This document shows positions 63,712 through 64,000 of a stretch of 64,000 bases of DNA, piece after piece (the stretch's first letter is position 1; every line of letters begins with the position of its first letter). Location of the stretch: NCBI RefSeq assembly GCF_019396385.1, contig NZ_JAHKRN010000017.1, forward strand, positions 1 through 64,000. Reading direction: 5' to 3'. Origin of the DNA: Nonomuraea harbinensis (GTDB lineage Bacteria; Actinomycetota; Actinomycetes; Streptosporangiales; Streptosporangiaceae). The notes under the pieces were generated by a model. That model ran no database searches, was not told the DNA's origin, and was given only the letters and a program-made list of their open reading frames with translations. Made by a program: the position numbers and the translations under genes.

Positions 63712-64000
63712 ATGCGTTTCGGGGTGCTGGGCCCGCTGGCCGTCTGGACCGACGCGGGAGAGCCCGTGACGGTGCCGGGGCTCAAGGTGCGCGCGCTCCT
63801 CGCCGACCTGCTCGTGCACGACGGGCGGCCGGTCTCCACCGACCGCCTGCTCGACGACCTGTGGGGCGACGACCAGCCCGGCAACCCGACGGGCGCCCTC
63901 CAGGTGCGGGTCTCCCAGCTGCGCAAGGCGCTGGAGGACGCCGAGCCCGGCGGCAAACACCTGGTCGTCTCCAAGGCCCCCGGCTACCAGCTCGCCGCGG
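63712..64000 (+). CDS. AfsR/SARP-like regulator, N-terminal part (cut by window end)
   Basis: The first 96 residues: RFGVLGPLAVWTDAGEPVTVPGLKVRALLADLLV, then RPVSTDRLLDDLWGDDQPGNPTGALQVRVSQLRKALE and VSKAPGYQLAA. This is the OmpR/PhoB-type winged helix of AfsR/SARP regulators, which is normally followed by a BTAD domain and, in large forms, an NB-ARC/TPR part. TAGGGT (63699-63704) ends 7 nt before the ATG, a leaderless arrangement. Whether the rest is a short SARP or a large AfsR-like protein cannot be told. Confidence 0.88.
   Translation, partial: MRFGVLGPLAVWTDAGEPVTVPGLKVRALLADLLVHDGRPVSTDRLLDDLWGDDQPGNPTGALQVRVSQLRKALEDAEPGGKHLVVSKAPGYQLAA

Overview
The window is high-GC DNA (roughly 70% or more) with strong G/C third-position bias, many 4-bp ATGA/GTGA gene overlaps and frequent leaderless promoters. 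This is an actinobacterial chromosome. A SigE-family ECF remnant, TolB-like membrane proteins, many TetR/MarR/LacI regulators and secreted hydrolases suggest a filamentous soil actinomycete. Streptosporangiaceae (Nonomuraea-like) is my best guess, not a demonstrated placement. Bases 19-30 match the 3' end of the Illumina adapter, so position 1 is very probably a contig end with untrimmed adapter. No rRNA, tRNA, IS element, CRISPR array or prophage was seen.

Layout. 0-6.5 kb: a MarR/flavin monooxygenase divergent pair with a shared operator, a decayed SigE sigma gene fused into a TolB-like gene, a RibD-like reductase, small membrane proteins, a DUF418 protein and a TetR regulator. 6.5-11 kb: an acyl-CoA operon (enoyl-CoA hydratase, acyl-CoA dehydrogenase, CoA transferase) divergent from a TesB thioesterase, then YceI. 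11-16.3 kb: GNAT, a membrane-anchored protein, a repetitive probable lipoprotein with shifted reading frame, DUF2267, a molybdopterin oxidoreductase gutted by two internal deletions, and a sugar-acid dehydratase-like enolase. 16.4-22 kb: serine hydrolase, sirtuin, secreted beta-helix protein, a leaderless MerR operon and a DUF998/TetR operon. 22-29 kb: GH9 cellulase with a CebR-type operator, MGT-type glycosyltransferase, an NTR-like protein, a second TolB-like protein and a large membrane protein.

29.4-36.9 kb: a five-gene peptide-type ABC operon with a permease-ATPase fusion and a terminal acyl-CoA dehydrogenase, divergent from a TetR gene across a perfect 26-bp palindrome. 36.9-45.5 kb: a PucR regulator/acyl-CoA ligase/SGNH esterase operon divergent from a complete branched-chain-amino-acid-type (HAAT) ABC transporter. 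45.6-53.1 kb: an SDR/epimerase, an ArsR-like regulator sharing repeated operators with a membrane M28 peptidase, a secreted M28 aminopeptidase and a PhoX-like phosphatase. 53.2-56.3 kb: a secreted TIM-barrel-like protein and a secreted trypsin-like protease. 56.3-62 kb: a carbohydrate ABC transporter with a cytoplasmic GH5-like glycosidase, divergent from its LacI regulator with CGAAAGTTTCG operators. 62-64 kb: a membrane protein, an aminotransferase class IV, a MazG protein carrying a third copy of that operator, and the start of an AfsR/SARP-like regulator cut by the window end.

Themes. (1) Plant-polymer use: extracellular GH9, a sugar importer plus intracellular GH5, a rhamnogalacturonan-acetylesterase-like SGNH enzyme and a sugar-acid dehydratase, with recognisable LacI-type operators. 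(2) Acyl-CoA metabolism tied to transporters. (3) Localised gene decay: three damaged loci lie in the first 15 kb next to the contig end. I found no convincing wholly new multi-gene system. The most useful novelties are the regulatory architectures (shared operators within promoters, leaderless starts) and the deletion-scarred genes.
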